From: Pseudolactococcus piscium
GTDB taxonomy: Bacteria; Bacillota; Bacilli; Lactobacillales; Streptococcaceae
NCBI RefSeq assembly: GCF_002441695.1
Contig: NZ_JXJW01000002.1
Span: 88,060 to 129,197, forward strand
DNA: 41,138 bases
Direction of reading: 5' to 3'
Position 1 is the first letter of the stretch, and every line of letters starts with the position of its first letter. Of the stretch, positions 10,029 through 18,595 are shown one piece after another. The notes under the pieces are model-generated. The model ran no database searches and was not told the origin of the DNA. It saw only the letters and a list, made by a program, of their open reading frames with translations. A program made the translations under genes and the position numbers.

Positions 10029-10650
10029 AGAAATGACGTGGCCTATCTTGTTAGGTCTACTACCGATTGTGATTGGCTTAGTCCTCTATCGCCAGTTACC
10101 AGAACAATTACCGATTCACTGGGGGTTAAACGGTCAAGCAAATGCTTATATGGGTAAACTACTCGCAATCTTACTCATGCCAGGGCTGATGCTTGCACTG
10201 AATGTGGTCTTACATATTGCATTTGTCCTTAACTTGGGTAAGTCATCTAATCCCAAAATTGAAAAGCTATTGATGTGGGTGTTGCCGATCATGGCGATTG
10301 TGATTCAATCGTTATCCTTTAGTGAAGCACTTGGTTATCATCTATCGATTAGTCTGTTTGTCATGTGTATCATCGGTATCTTATTTATGGTACTGGGTAA
10401 CTATATTCCTAAAACAACGATCAATAGAGCTATCGGCTTTAGATTGCCAAGTACCTTAAACAATCCAGATAATTGGCAGAAGACAAATCGTCTGGGTGGG
10501 ATCATGCTTGTTTTGTCTGGTCTCTTATTTATCATAGGTGGGGTGATTAGTCTGTGGTATCCTATCATTATCTTCCCCGTTTTTATTTTTATGATGGTCA
10601 CAGTTGTGCTCATCCCTTTGATTTACTCGATGAAATTGGCTAGAAAATAA
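10018..10650 (+). CDS. SdpI/DUF1648-family membrane protein
   Basis: 210 aa from ATG 10018, with AGGTG six bases upstream; a GTG three codons earlier is possible. The N-terminus has the DUF1648 pattern: one membrane helix, then LYRQLPEQLPIHWGLNGQANAYMGK. About six hydrophobic helices follow, with the SdpI-type segment RAIGFRLPSTLNNPDNWQKTNRLGG between the third and fifth. In B. subtilis SdpI protects against the SDP killing factor and signals to SdpR. The overlap with the upstream repressor gene argues for joint action. Here it may sense or resist an outside peptide; that is inference from the family. Confidence 0.85.
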   Translation: MKIKEMTWPILLGLLPIVIGLVLYRQLPEQLPIHWGLNGQANAYMGKLLAILLMPGLMLALNVVLHIAFVLNLGKSSNPKIEKLLMWVLPIMAIVIQSLSFSEALGYHLSISLFVMCIIGILFMVLGNYIPKTTINRAIGFRLPSTLNNPDNWQKTNRLGGIMLVLSGLLFIIGGVISLWYPIIIFPVFIFMMVTVVLIPLIYSMKLARK

Positions 10651-10667
10651 GTAGCAAGTGATAGTCT

Positions 10668-10698
10668 AAAGCACAACCAATCAGGTTGTGCTTTTTTT
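10668..10698 (+). terminator. terminator after the SdpI-like gene
   Basis: AAAGCACAACC and GGTTGTGCTTT pair around AATCA, followed by a T-run. Strong rho-independent terminator. Confidence 0.9.
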
Positions 10699-10760
10699 GT
10701 TGTGTGCTGGTAGGTTCTTTTTAGTTTAATAAGCAATTAAGGGCATGACTGAGTTTATCC

Positions 10761-10811
10761 TTGACATCATACTATTTTTCATATAGTATTATATTATATA
10801 CAAAATAGTAT
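10761..10811 (+). promoter_or_regulatory. promoter and inverted repeats in front of the padR operon
   Basis: TTGACA (10761-10766) with TAGTAT (10784-10789) at 17 bp, or TATTAT (10787-10792) at 20 bp. ATACTAT (10769-10775) and ATAGTAT (10783-10789) form an inverted repeat with a 7-bp gap lying between and over the promoter elements; a third copy ATAGTAT is at 10805-10811. This fits autorepression by the PadR protein. Confidence 0.65.
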
Positions 10812-10826
10812 TGAGAGGTAAATCGT

Positions 10827-11138
10827 ATGACAATCCAAATGCCAACTGTTTTACTGGATGGTAGTGTGCTTGCCATTCTTGAAAATCAGGATATGTATGG
10901 CTACCTGTTGACTAAAGAAATACAAAAATATATTAATGTCTCAGAATCAACCATGTATCCAGTCTTAAGACGTTTGCAAAAAAGTGGTGAATTAGTGACC
11001 TATGATGAGGCATTTGAAGGCAGAATGAGACGGTATTATCAAATTACGCCACTAGGTCAAAGGCGTTTAAGTGAGATTAAACAAGATTGGCAAACATTTT
11101 CAGTTGGAGTCAATGATATTTTAGGAGGTATGTCATGA
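10827..11138 (+). CDS. PadR-family transcriptional regulator
   Basis: 103 aa, the size of short (subfamily 2) PadR regulators. The winged helix-turn-helix is clear: LDGSVLAILENQDMYGYLL, then ESTMYPVLRRLQKSGELVTY and a wing around RMRRYYQITPLGQRRL. A ribosome site GAGAGG lies before ATG 10827. Its stop overlaps the start of the next gene by 4 bases (ATGA). The arrangement PadR, DUF1700, DUF4097 is a common Firmicutes module in which PadR represses its own operon, often relieved by membrane-active drugs or bacteriocins. The inducer here is unknown. Confidence 0.92.
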   Translation: MTIQMPTVLLDGSVLAILENQDMYGYLLTKEIQKYINVSESTMYPVLRRLQKSGELVTYDEAFEGRMRRYYQITPLGQRRLSEIKQDWQTFSVGVNDILGGMS

Positions 11139-11731
11139 GTTATATCCAGGATCTAGCAAGTTATTTAACTAATCTACCGCAGGAAGAGCGTGAAGATGCC
11201 CTGTTTTATTATGAACAGTATATCTATGAGGGTAAGCTGACTGATGGTCAAGCAGTTTCTGAGTTTGGCACACCCAAGCAGCTTGCCAGACGATTAGTTG
11301 CCGATTACTACATGGGTGACGCACCACAGCTCCCAGAAAAAAAAGCGCAGTCCCCTTTTACCTTGGCTAGAGTTGTCATTCTTGCCTTATTTGCATCACC
11401 TATCTTAATTCCCGTTTTGATTGCGGCTTTGGCTATTATCTTCTCACTGATAATTACTTTTGCAGCACTTGTATTTTCGATATTTGCTGTGCTCTTAAGT
11501 TTTCTTGTGGCTGCTATCGTAAGTATCATAGGTGGTGTGATCATCATCAGCCAGTCGGTCTTAGGTGGCTTATTTTATGTGGCATCTGGTCTTGCCCTTA
11601 TCGGTTTAGTTATGCTAGGTTTGCCCCTTGCTATCCTAATGGTTAGGTGGTTAAAAACGATCTTAATGCTGATGATTAAGTGGGTTGGTAAACAGACTGT
11701 GGGTAAAAAAGGAGTGAGACATGAATCATAA
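11135..11731 (+). CDS. DUF1700 (HAAS domain) membrane protein
   Basis: 198 aa. The first 65 residues match the HAAS/DUF1700 signature: YIQDLASYLTNLPQEEREDALFYYEQYI, followed by EFGTPKQLARRLVADYYMG. The rest is a set of closely packed hydrophobic helices (from about residue 80 to 185), giving an integral membrane protein with a cytoplasmic N-terminal domain. HAAS domains are associated with PadR regulators and may pass a membrane signal to them. It overlaps padR by 4 nt upstream and the DUF4097 gene by 11 nt downstream, so the three are one translationally coupled unit. Confidence 0.88.
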   Translation: MSYIQDLASYLTNLPQEEREDALFYYEQYIYEGKLTDGQAVSEFGTPKQLARRLVADYYMGDAPQLPEKKAQSPFTLARVVILALFASPILIPVLIAALAIIFSLIITFAALVFSIFAVLLSFLVAAIVSIIGGVIIISQSVLGGLFYVASGLALIGLVMLGLPLAILMVRWLKTILMLMIKWVGKQTVGKKGVRHES

Positions 11732-12563
11732 AAGAATGATGATAATCGGTGCTATCTTATTGATAGTAGGTGGGACAGCTGCTTATGGCATTTGGCAGGT
11801 AGAAAAACCAGGTGGTCTAGTTTGGCAAGATGGCTTTAAATATAAACGGCTAGGAAAAATCAGTCAGTATGATTATTCATCTCAGCTACCAGCTGATCGC
11901 ACAACCATTAAAAACCTAAATATTAGGGTTGAAAATTGTGATGTTATCATCACAAAAGGGTCAAAATTTAGGGTAACGGCAACGAAATATGCATCAAAAG
12001 TATTAGATAAATTAGTATCTGTTACCTTTACGGATGGAACATTATCCATTGAAGAAAATCGTGATCAAGAAGGTAGCGTGGTCTTTGGCGTTAATAACTT
12101 CACCCAAAAGATCAACATAGAAATTCCTGAGGGTAGTCAGTTAGCAAGTGTAGAGGCAAAAAACAAGAGCGGTGACTTGAAAGTCACAAATTTGAAACAG
12201 ATAGACAGGCTAGTTATGTCAAGTGATAATGGTGCTATTAAATTTGAAAATATCGCGACGAAGTATGCTAAACTAAGTAGTGAAAATGGCGATATTACCA
12301 TCAAATATAGTAGTTTTGACAGTCTAAGTGCTAATAATCAAAATGGTAATATTGAGCTCAAGAAGAGTCACATTTCTGATGGTGGTGATATCAGTAATCA
12401 AAATGGGGATATCGAACTTGATAAGACAGCATTTCCAACCTTTTACGCAGCAACACAGAATGGTGATAAAGAAATTAAGCGTAGCCAAGCAAGTCAAGAA
12501 ACCAGTAAGGCAGCTGCAGCATTACGCATCTTGAACCATAATGGTGATATTGAGATAGATTAA
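11721..12563 (+). CDS. DUF4097 putative envelope adhesin-like protein
   Basis: 280 aa with an N-terminal membrane anchor or signal (MMIIGAILLIVGGTAAYGIW). From about residue 75 it becomes a regular beta-solenoid typical of DUF4097, with a repeating N-G-[DN]-I unit (SDNGAIKFENI, SENGDITIKY, NQNGNIELKK, NQNGDIELDK, NHNGDIEID). It is probably exposed on the outer face of the membrane. AAAGGAG precedes ATG 11721. It is last in the PadR operon and has its own terminator. Function is not established for the family; a link with cell-envelope stress is inferred from the operon type. Confidence 0.88.
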   Translation: MNHKRMMIIGAILLIVGGTAAYGIWQVEKPGGLVWQDGFKYKRLGKISQYDYSSQLPADRTTIKNLNIRVENCDVIITKGSKFRVTATKYASKVLDKLVSVTFTDGTLSIEENRDQEGSVVFGVNNFTQKINIEIPEGSQLASVEAKNKSGDLKVTNLKQIDRLVMSSDNGAIKFENIATKYAKLSSENGDITIKYSSFDSLSANNQNGNIELKKSHISDGGDISNQNGDIELDKTAFPTFYAATQNGDKEIKRSQASQETSKAAAALRILNHNGDIEID

Positions 12564-12571
12564 GTACAAAA

Positions 12572-12599
12572 ACATGACTCACCTTCAGTCATGTTTTTT
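12572..12599 (+). terminator. terminator of the PadR operon
   Basis: ACATGACT and AGTCATGT pair around a 7-nt loop, then a T-run; it begins 9 nt past the DUF4097 stop. Confidence 0.85.
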
Positions 12600-12701
12600 A
12601 GCGTGTTCTATGTCTTGAAAAATAGGGCATGCTATGGTATGGTTAAATTAAAAGATTGATTAGCTATAAGACGATGTGGTCGTTTGTCGAAAGGAGATAA
12701 G

Positions 12702-13676
12702 ATGGGTGTGACGATGAAAGATGTTGCGGCGCTTGCGGGTGTCGGCGTCGGAACAGTGTCAAGAATGATAAATGATGTGCCGGTCAAGGCATCTACACGC
12801 AAAAAAGTGGAAGCCGCTATCAAAGAACTAAATTTTGAGCCTGATGCATCAGCTAGAGCGCTTAAGACCAAGCGTAGTCAAACGATTGCCTTGATTTTAC
12901 CAACGATTTGGCATCCCTTCTTTTCAGAATTTGCCTATCATGTCGAGGAGAGTCTCAGTAAACATGGCTATAAACTCTATCTGTGTAATGCAGATGGTGA
13001 TCCTCAAAAAGAGTATGACTATATCCAGATGGTCAAGCAAAGCAAAGTCGATGGCATTATCGGCATCACTTATTCAGATATTGATAAATTTGTATCCACC
13101 AACTTACCTTTTGTCAGCATCGATAGACATTTTTCGGAAGCAGTGACTTATGTGACTGCGGATAATTTTGGTGGCGGTAAACTAGCGGCTGAAGAATTGA
13201 ATAAAAGAGGCTGCCAAAACCTAGTTTATATTGGTGGGATTAACCAATATCCTAATGAAACGACTTTACGGGCAGATGGATTTGAAGCCTACTGCAAGGC
13301 ACATCATATCGCGTTTGATAGCTTGAAAATTCCGGAACCAATAGCAGATTTTGCCACACCAATCAAGGCATTTTTTAACCAAATTAAGGCATTTGATGGG
13401 ATTTTTTGTGTCAATGACACAATGGCAATAGAAGTGATGACAGCACTGAGAACGCTTGACAAAGCAGTCTTGCGTGACTATCAGTTGATTGGGTTTGATG
13501 GCAACAAAATGGAGAGCTCAAGAGATTATATGGTCTCTACGATCGTTCAACCTAAACAAGAGATGGCAGCAGCTGCAGTTGATTTAATCCTAAAAAAAGT
13601 CGCAGGCGAGCAGACTAAAAATCGTGTCATCTTACCCGTTACCTTTGTGTCAGCAGGCACTACCAAAGACGTTTAA
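12702..13676 (+). CDS. LacI-family regulator of the adjacent sucrose/fructan operon
   Basis: 324 aa from ATG 12702 (MGVTMKDVAALAGVGVGTVS), with AAAGGAGAT just upstream; a TTG at 12684 and an ATG at 12714 are alternatives. Residues 4-24 form the helix-turn-helix, PDASARALKTKRSQTIALILP the hinge and start of the effector domain, and a periplasmic-binding-protein-like core follows (DNFGGGKLAAEELNKRG, IFCVNDTMAIEVMTALR). The operon downstream imports and splits beta-fructosides, and two palindromes of the LacI type (GGAAACGTTTCC form) lie in its promoter region, so this protein most likely represses it until sugar is present. The layout resembles the pneumococcal sus locus, where the regulator is SusR. 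Confidence 0.9.
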   Translation: MGVTMKDVAALAGVGVGTVSRMINDVPVKASTRKKVEAAIKELNFEPDASARALKTKRSQTIALILPTIWHPFFSEFAYHVEESLSKHGYKLYLCNADGDPQKEYDYIQMVKQSKVDGIIGITYSDIDKFVSTNLPFVSIDRHFSEAVTYVTADNFGGGKLAAEELNKRGCQNLVYIGGINQYPNETTLRADGFEAYCKAHHIAFDSLKIPEPIADFATPIKAFFNQIKAFDGIFCVNDTMAIEVMTALRTLDKAVLRDYQLIGFDGNKMESSRDYMVSTIVQPKQEMAAAAVDLILKKVAGEQTKNRVILPVTFVSAGTTKDV

Positions 13677-13688
13677 GGCGTCTTTTTT
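13665..13688 (+). terminator. terminator of the lacI-type gene
   Basis: AAAGACG and CGTCTTT pair around TTTAAGG; the stop codon lies in the loop and a T-run follows. Confidence 0.75.
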
Positions 13689-13717
13689 ATTTTCTGTCAA
13701 AAACGTACATTTAGCAC

Positions 13718-13746
13718 TTGAAAGAAAACGCTTTCAATGTTAAACT
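13718..13746 (+). promoter_or_regulatory. promoter of the sucrose/FOS transport operon, with cre site
   Basis: TTGAAA (13718-13723), 17 bp, TAAACT (13741-13746). The sequence AGAAAACGCTTTCA (13723-13736), one mismatch from the ideal CcpA cre palindrome TGAAAACGCTTTCA, fills the spacer between -35 and -10. CcpA bound here would block polymerase when glucose is plentiful. Confidence 0.75.
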
Positions 13747-13757
13747 AATCTTAGAAA

Positions 13758-13835
13758 TTGAAACGTTTCCAAAATAACGAGTCATGGGTTGGGGATGGAT
13801 CAGTTACAACATTACACTAAAACGGAAACGTTTCC
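13758..13835. promoter_or_regulatory. two LacI-type operators
   Basis: TTGAAACGTTTCCAA (13758-13772) lies just past the expected transcription start, and CGGAAACGTTTCCAA (13823-13837) just before the ribosome site of the binding-protein gene. Centres are 65 bp apart. Both are of the AAACGTTT class bound by sugar-specific LacI regulators, presumably the one encoded upstream. Confidence 0.75.
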
Positions 13836-13853
13836 AAAAACGGAGGATGTCAA

Positions 13854-15179
13854 ATGAAAAAAAGTACAGTCATCAAAGCAGTTGGTCTGCTTACAGTTGC
13901 AGTGATTGCTGGAACTGCACTGACAGGGTGTGGGAAATCAACTAGCAAGGCGAGTAAAGGGAGTGACAAAGACGTCACTGTATGGGTCAATACTTCAGAT
14001 GAAACACCTGAAGGCAAAGCATGGGAAAAAATCAGTGAAAAATTTAATACTGATAATGGCAAAGGCTATAAAGTCAAAGTTGAATATATTCCCCGTAGTG
14101 GCTCAGGTGGCGGTTATGAAGATAAAGTAAACGCAGCCATTACGACAAATACCTTACCTGATATTGTCTCCTTAGATGGGCCTAATACGGCAGCCTATGC
14201 GTCATCTAAAGTCATCGCACCTTTAGATGATTACTTGAAGGATGCAAAAATGGATGATGTCCTAGACTCCATCAAGAAACAAGGCACCTATAATGGTAAA
14301 TTCTATGCCTTTGGCTTTTCAGAGTCGGGCGTTGGGGTTTACTACAATAAGAAGATGTTCAAAGAAGCAGGGATTGACCCGACGACGATACCAACCCTCC
14401 AAAAACCTTGGACATGGCAAGAGTTTCAAGCTGTATCTGCCAAAATTAAAGAGAAGTTCAATAGCCCAGCTATCGATATCCAACTAGCAAATGCTGATGA
14501 GATGCTGACTTATGCTTACACCCCATTTATCTGGTCTAACGGTGGAGATGTTGTCAGTGAAGATGGTAAAAAAGCAGAAGGCTACTTTAATGATAAAAAA
14601 AGTGTTGAAGGCCTACAATTTATTCAGGACTTAGTTAAAAAAGGCTATACGACAAATACGCCTGTAAAAAAAGGATTTGAAACAGGCAAGTATGCCATGC
14701 TCTTAAGTGGCTCATGGACGATGGCAGATCTTGCAGCTAACTATAAAGATATCGACTATGGTATCCTACCTTACCCAGTGTCAGATACAACGAAAAAACT
14801 TGTCTCACCAACAGGTAGTTGGGAACTTGCCATGTCAAGTGCAACTAAGAAAAAAGATGCCGCTGCAGCCTTTATCGTCTATGCAACCAATACAGAATCA
14901 AGCAAGATTATGAGCTTAGGCAATCAAGTGTTACCAATTCGTAAATCAACAGCCGAATTGATTAAAAATGATATCCCAGAAGGGATGAAGTTCTTGATGG
15001 AACAAAATCAACTTTCAGGTAAATCACGCCCTGTCGTTGTCGCTTATCCACAAGTATCACGTGCCTTCCAACAAGCGGCAGCTGACGCAGGCTACTTTAA
15101 AGAAAATCCAGATGTGCAAAAAGTTGCAGATACCAGAGCAGCAGAAATGCAAGCAGCAATCGATAAAGCTAAAAAATAA
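13854..15179 (+). CDS. sugar ABC transporter substrate-binding lipoprotein
   Basis: 441 aa. The N-terminal signal ends in a lipobox (GTALTGC), so the protein is lipid-anchored on the outer face of the membrane. The mature part is a family-1 extracellular solute-binding protein (VTVWVNTSDETPEG, NTLPDIVSLDGPN, GFETGKYAMLLSGSW, PLYPVSDTT-like region). The ribosome site CGGAGGA is 7 nt from ATG 13854. It is first in the operon with two permeases and a GH32 hydrolase; context makes sucrose or short fructo-oligosaccharides the likely ligand, as for SusX of Streptococcus pneumoniae. The substrate cannot be read directly from the sequence. Confidence 0.9.
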   Translation: MKKSTVIKAVGLLTVAVIAGTALTGCGKSTSKASKGSDKDVTVWVNTSDETPEGKAWEKISEKFNTDNGKGYKVKVEYIPRSGSGGGYEDKVNAAITTNTLPDIVSLDGPNTAAYASSKVIAPLDDYLKDAKMDDVLDSIKKQGTYNGKFYAFGFSESGVGVYYNKKMFKEAGIDPTTIPTLQKPWTWQEFQAVSAKIKEKFNSPAIDIQLANADEMLTYAYTPFIWSNGGDVVSEDGKKAEGYFNDKKSVEGLQFIQDLVKKGYTTNTPVKKGFETGKYAMLLSGSWTMADLAANYKDIDYGILPYPVSDTTKKLVSPTGSWELAMSSATKKKDAAAAFIVYATNTESSKIMSLGNQVLPIRKSTAELIKNDIPEGMKFLMEQNQLSGKSRPVVVAYPQVSRAFQQAAADAGYFKENPDVQKVADTRAAEMQAAIDKAKK

Positions 15180-15288
15180 ATAGGGCAAAGTATGACTTGA
15201 ATAGCCGCCTTGTTTGCATTACATGACAGAAAATAACTGGTCTGTTGCTGACTCAGATCAAAGGGGAAACTGGTTTAGGAGTAATTTT

Positions 15289-16164
15289 ATGAACAAAAAA
15301 CCGACATTAAAAGATAATTTGATCGGGTACGGCTTTATGTCACCAGCCTTGGTATTACTAGGTGTTTTTCTGGTCATTCCCGTATTCATGGTTGTCTACT
15401 ATTCATTTACTGACTACTATTTGCTAACACCCGATCAGCGACAGTTTGTCGGCTTAGCAAACTTCATCCAACTTGTTAAAGATCCGTTTTTTATCAAATC
15501 GATCTTTAATACTTTAAAATTTGTGGTCTGGATCATTCCAGTTCAACTTGGTGCAGCGCTCGGCCTAGCTCTAATCGTCAATAAAGCCAGAAAAGGGAAT
15601 CTCTTGTTTAAAGTTGCCTTCTTTGCGCCAGTTGTCATGTCCTTGGTCGTGATTTCGATTCTTTGGCTCTATCTACTCAATCCAAATGATGGCTTGATTA
15701 ATACCATCTTGACCAAAGTCGGGATCAACGCACAACCCTTTTTAACCAGTCCAAAGCAAGCCATGTACACGATTGTCTTCGTTTCAGCATGGCAGGGTGC
15801 TGGCTATCAGATGTTGCTCCTACTTGGTGGGATGCAAAATATCCCGCAAGATGTCTATGAGGCAGCTGAAATAGATGGCTTTAGTAAGTTTCAACAATTT
15901 ATCTATATTACCATGCCCTTGTTGAAACCGACAGCCTTGTTTGTCCTCTTAACAACCCTTATTTCAGCCTTTAAACTGATCGTTCAACCGATGGTCATGA
16001 CACAAGGGGGACCGATGAATTCGACCATGACCATGGTCTACTATATCTACCAATCAGGATTTACAGATAGAATGGTCGGCTATTCAAGTGCCATCGCCCT
16101 CATTTTCACAACGATGATCGGCATGATTTCAATCGGTCAACGCAAGCTGATGAAGGAGGACTAA
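15289..16164 (+). CDS. sugar ABC transporter permease (MalF/UgpA type)
   Basis: 291 aa from ATG 15289 (MNKKPTLKDNL), with TTAGGAG upstream; an in-frame ATG at 15214 has no ribosome site. Six membrane helices are visible, starting GFMSPALVLLGVFLVIPVFMV after a short cytoplasmic N-terminus. The EAA motif that contacts the ATPase is at YEAAEIDGFSKFQQFIYITMPLLKP. It pairs with the next permease, whose start follows its stop by one base. The pair forms the membrane channel of a CUT1-type importer. Confidence 0.92.
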   Translation: MNKKPTLKDNLIGYGFMSPALVLLGVFLVIPVFMVVYYSFTDYYLLTPDQRQFVGLANFIQLVKDPFFIKSIFNTLKFVVWIIPVQLGAALGLALIVNKARKGNLLFKVAFFAPVVMSLVVISILWLYLLNPNDGLINTILTKVGINAQPFLTSPKQAMYTIVFVSAWQGAGYQMLLLLGGMQNIPQDVYEAAEIDGFSKFQQFIYITMPLLKPTALFVLLTTLISAFKLIVQPMVMTQGGPMNSTMTMVYYIYQSGFTDRMVGYSSAIALIFTTMIGMISIGQRKLMKED

Positions 16165-16165
16165 G

Positions 16166-17023
16166 ATGAAAAAAATACTTAAAAAACTAAAAGCAATCAC
16201 AATACTTGAGTATATTTTACTCTTACTTCTGGCAGCCCTCTTTATTTTCCCGATGTTATGGATGGTTGTTTCATCCATGAAACCGGAAGCGAATGTCTTT
16301 AAAGACCTAAGCAGTTTTCGCGCTTTTCTGCCAAGTATGAATCCAGCCAACTGGTTTAAAACCTATGCAGAAGTCATCAAACGCTTTAGTGTGGGGACCT
16401 ATCTCCTGAATAGTATCTTCTATGGGTTAAGCTTTTCCTTCTGTTCTATCTTGATTAATGCTTTGGCAGGTTTTGCCTTTGCAAAGATTAATTTTTCAGG
16501 AAAAAAACTTATCTTTGGCTTGATGCTAGGCCTACTAATCGTGCCTGTAGAAACAGTCCTAATCCCGCAATTTACAATCATGAATGGACTAGGGCTAGTG
16601 AATACAAGACTGGCAGTTATCCTACCAGGAATCGCAAGTGTCTTTAATATTTACCTGTTTAGGAATTTCTTTATCGCCATACCTGAAGAAATTATCGAAT
16701 CTGCAAGAATTGATGGGGCAAGTATTGTCAAAATATTCTTTAGCATCATGTTACCCATGTCTAAACCTGCGATCGCGACAGTCGGCGTACTGTCATTTAT
16801 AGGCAGTTGGAATGACTACATCTGGCCGTTGATGGTCTTGACAGACAAAAGTAAATTTTCGATGCAAGTGGCGATTACGACCATCAATTCAACACAACCA
16901 GTTTATATTAATCAGGTGATGGCTGTCTTGACCATGTCAACGATCCCACTCATTATCATCTATGTTGTGGCGCAAAAATACATCTTAGAAGGCCTTGGTG
17001 GGTCAGGCACAGGCATCAAATAA
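16166..17023 (+). CDS. sugar ABC transporter permease (MalG/UgpE type)
   Basis: 285 aa, six membrane helices beginning near residue 12 (ILEYILLLLLAALFIFPMLW), EAA motif at ESARIDGASIVKIFFSIMLPMSKP, and a conserved C-terminal QKYILEGLGGSGTGIK tail. AAGGAGGA precedes ATG 16166 inside the end of the upstream gene, so translation is coupled. There is no ATPase gene in the operon or elsewhere in this window apart from the amino-acid GlnQ-type one; CUT1 importers of streptococci and lactococci commonly share one MsmK-type ATPase encoded elsewhere. Confidence 0.92.
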   Translation: MKKILKKLKAITILEYILLLLLAALFIFPMLWMVVSSMKPEANVFKDLSSFRAFLPSMNPANWFKTYAEVIKRFSVGTYLLNSIFYGLSFSFCSILINALAGFAFAKINFSGKKLIFGLMLGLLIVPVETVLIPQFTIMNGLGLVNTRLAVILPGIASVFNIYLFRNFFIAIPEEIIESARIDGASIVKIFFSIMLPMSKPAIATVGVLSFIGSWNDYIWPLMVLTDKSKFSMQVAITTINSTQPVYINQVMAVLTMSTIPLIIIYVVAQKYILEGLGGSGTGIK

Positions 17024-17054
17024 GGCATTACTTAAAACCTAAAAAAGGGGAGAC

Positions 17055-18524
17055 ATGACAAATAAAGTTGCGTTGGCGAATCAGTTTATTGCTGAACATG
17101 TCACAGAAGTTGTACAAGACTATCGGCATCACTTTCACTTAATGGCGCCTATTGGTTGGATAAATGATCCAAATGGCTTTATCTATTTCCAAGGTGCCTA
17201 TCATCTGTTTTATCAACACTATCCCTATGATAGTAAGTGGGGACCGATGCACTGGGGGCATGCGAAGTCGGTTGACTTAATTCATTGGGAACATCTGCCT
17301 GTTGCATTAGCACCTGATCAAGACTATGATGCCGATGGCTGTTATTCAGGTAGTGCTATCGAGCGAGATGGCAAACTTTATCTGATCTATACAGGTCACG
17401 TCGAGCATGATGGTATCAGACGTGAGGTGCAGTGTTTGGCTGTATCTGAGGATGGCATTCACTTTGAAAAAAATGCGGCTAATCCGATTATAGGAGATGA
17501 GCAGCTGCTAGGCATCGATGCTGATATTGCTGATTTTCGGGATCCAAAAGTCTTTGCGCGTGACGGCAGTTACTACTGTGTCGTCGCCTCTAAAACATCC
17601 GATGACCTTGGACAGATTTTACTGTTTAAATCAGACGATTTACTGACCTGGACATTTTTCTCAGTCCTGCTGACCGGTGAGCCAAAACATGGGACCATGT
17701 GGGAATGTCCCGACCTCTTCCACTTGGATGGCAAAGACGTCTTGATCATGTCCCCAATCGGAATGCCAGTTGCTGACTATGCTTATGAGAATATTAACTC
17801 TACTGTTGCTTTTATCGGACAAGTTGACTGGAAAACGGGGACATTTAAGATAGATAACTATCATGAGATAGATGGTGGTATGGATTTCTATGCACCACAA
17901 ACCTGTCTGGGACCGAATAGCGAGCGCATCGTGATAGCTTGGATGCAGATGTGGCAACGCACCCTGCCGACAGATGATCAAAAACACTTATGGGCTGGGG
18001 CCATGTCCCTAGCAAGACGCTTAAGCATAGAAAACTTAACCCTGCGACAAGTGCCCGTTTTAGGTCAGTTAAAGCCTGTCACACAAAAAATAGAGATTTC
18101 TGAAAATCATCTAGAAACCGTGATTTTAGACCAGATTTTTATAGATAGTTGCTATCTAAAGTTTGACTTAGATTTATCTAAAACAAGTCAAGTTGCCATT
18201 GATCTTGCCTTGTCGGCATCATCGGCAATTCGTCTTATAGTTGACCTAGATAAGCAAAGTATCACCCTAGATAGAGAAGGATTTGGTCTAGCGTTAGTTG
18301 GACAGGAAGCAGTGCCCCTAAATAGCCGGCAAGTCCCGTTAACGCTAGATAAGTCAAAAAAACTGACCATCGAAATCGTCAGAGACACCTCCTCTATAGA
18401 GGTCTTTACAGATAGTGGTCAGGCTTTAACAGCCACATTTTACGAAACAGACAAAAGTCAGATAATCGGACTATCATCTGTGGGAGAACTAACAGGAGAG
18501 TTGGCTTATTCAGTCATTTCTTGA
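17055..18524 (+). CDS. GH32 beta-fructosidase / sucrose(-6-phosphate) hydrolase
   Basis: 489 aa, no signal peptide, so cytoplasmic. It has all three GH32 catalytic motifs: WINDPNG (nucleophile Asp38), FRDPKVF (transition-state Asp163), and WECPDLF (acid/base Glu217). The five-blade propeller is followed by a short beta-sandwich from about residue 345. It hydrolyses terminal fructosyl units. Because the linked importer is an ABC type and not a phosphotransferase system, the substrate inside the cell should be unphosphorylated sucrose or fructo-oligosaccharide, as with pneumococcal SusH, although the sequence also resembles ScrB. AAAGGGGAG precedes ATG 17055. It is the last gene of the operon. 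Confidence 0.92.
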   Translation: MTNKVALANQFIAEHVTEVVQDYRHHFHLMAPIGWINDPNGFIYFQGAYHLFYQHYPYDSKWGPMHWGHAKSVDLIHWEHLPVALAPDQDYDADGCYSGSAIERDGKLYLIYTGHVEHDGIRREVQCLAVSEDGIHFEKNAANPIIGDEQLLGIDADIADFRDPKVFARDGSYYCVVASKTSDDLGQILLFKSDDLLTWTFFSVLLTGEPKHGTMWECPDLFHLDGKDVLIMSPIGMPVADYAYENINSTVAFIGQVDWKTGTFKIDNYHEIDGGMDFYAPQTCLGPNSERIVIAWMQMWQRTLPTDDQKHLWAGAMSLARRLSIENLTLRQVPVLGQLKPVTQKIEISENHLETVILDQIFIDSCYLKFDLDLSKTSQVAIDLALSASSAIRLIVDLDKQSITLDREGFGLALVGQEAVPLNSRQVPLTLDKSKKLTIEIVRDTSSIEVFTDSGQALTATFYETDKSQIIGLSSVGELTGELAYSVIS

Positions 18525-18529
18525 TCATC

Positions 18530-18568
18530 AAAAAATACTTGACCAGCTTCTAGGTCAAGTATTTTTTT
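18530..18568. terminator. terminator of the sugar operon
   Basis: AAATACTTGACC and GGTCAAGTATTT pair around an 8-nt loop, followed by a T-run and preceded by an A-run. It serves the sugar operon (+) and the convergent pentapeptide gene (-). Confidence 0.9.
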
Positions 18569-18595
18569 GTTTGTTGGTTCTTTAGAGCAGTGTAA

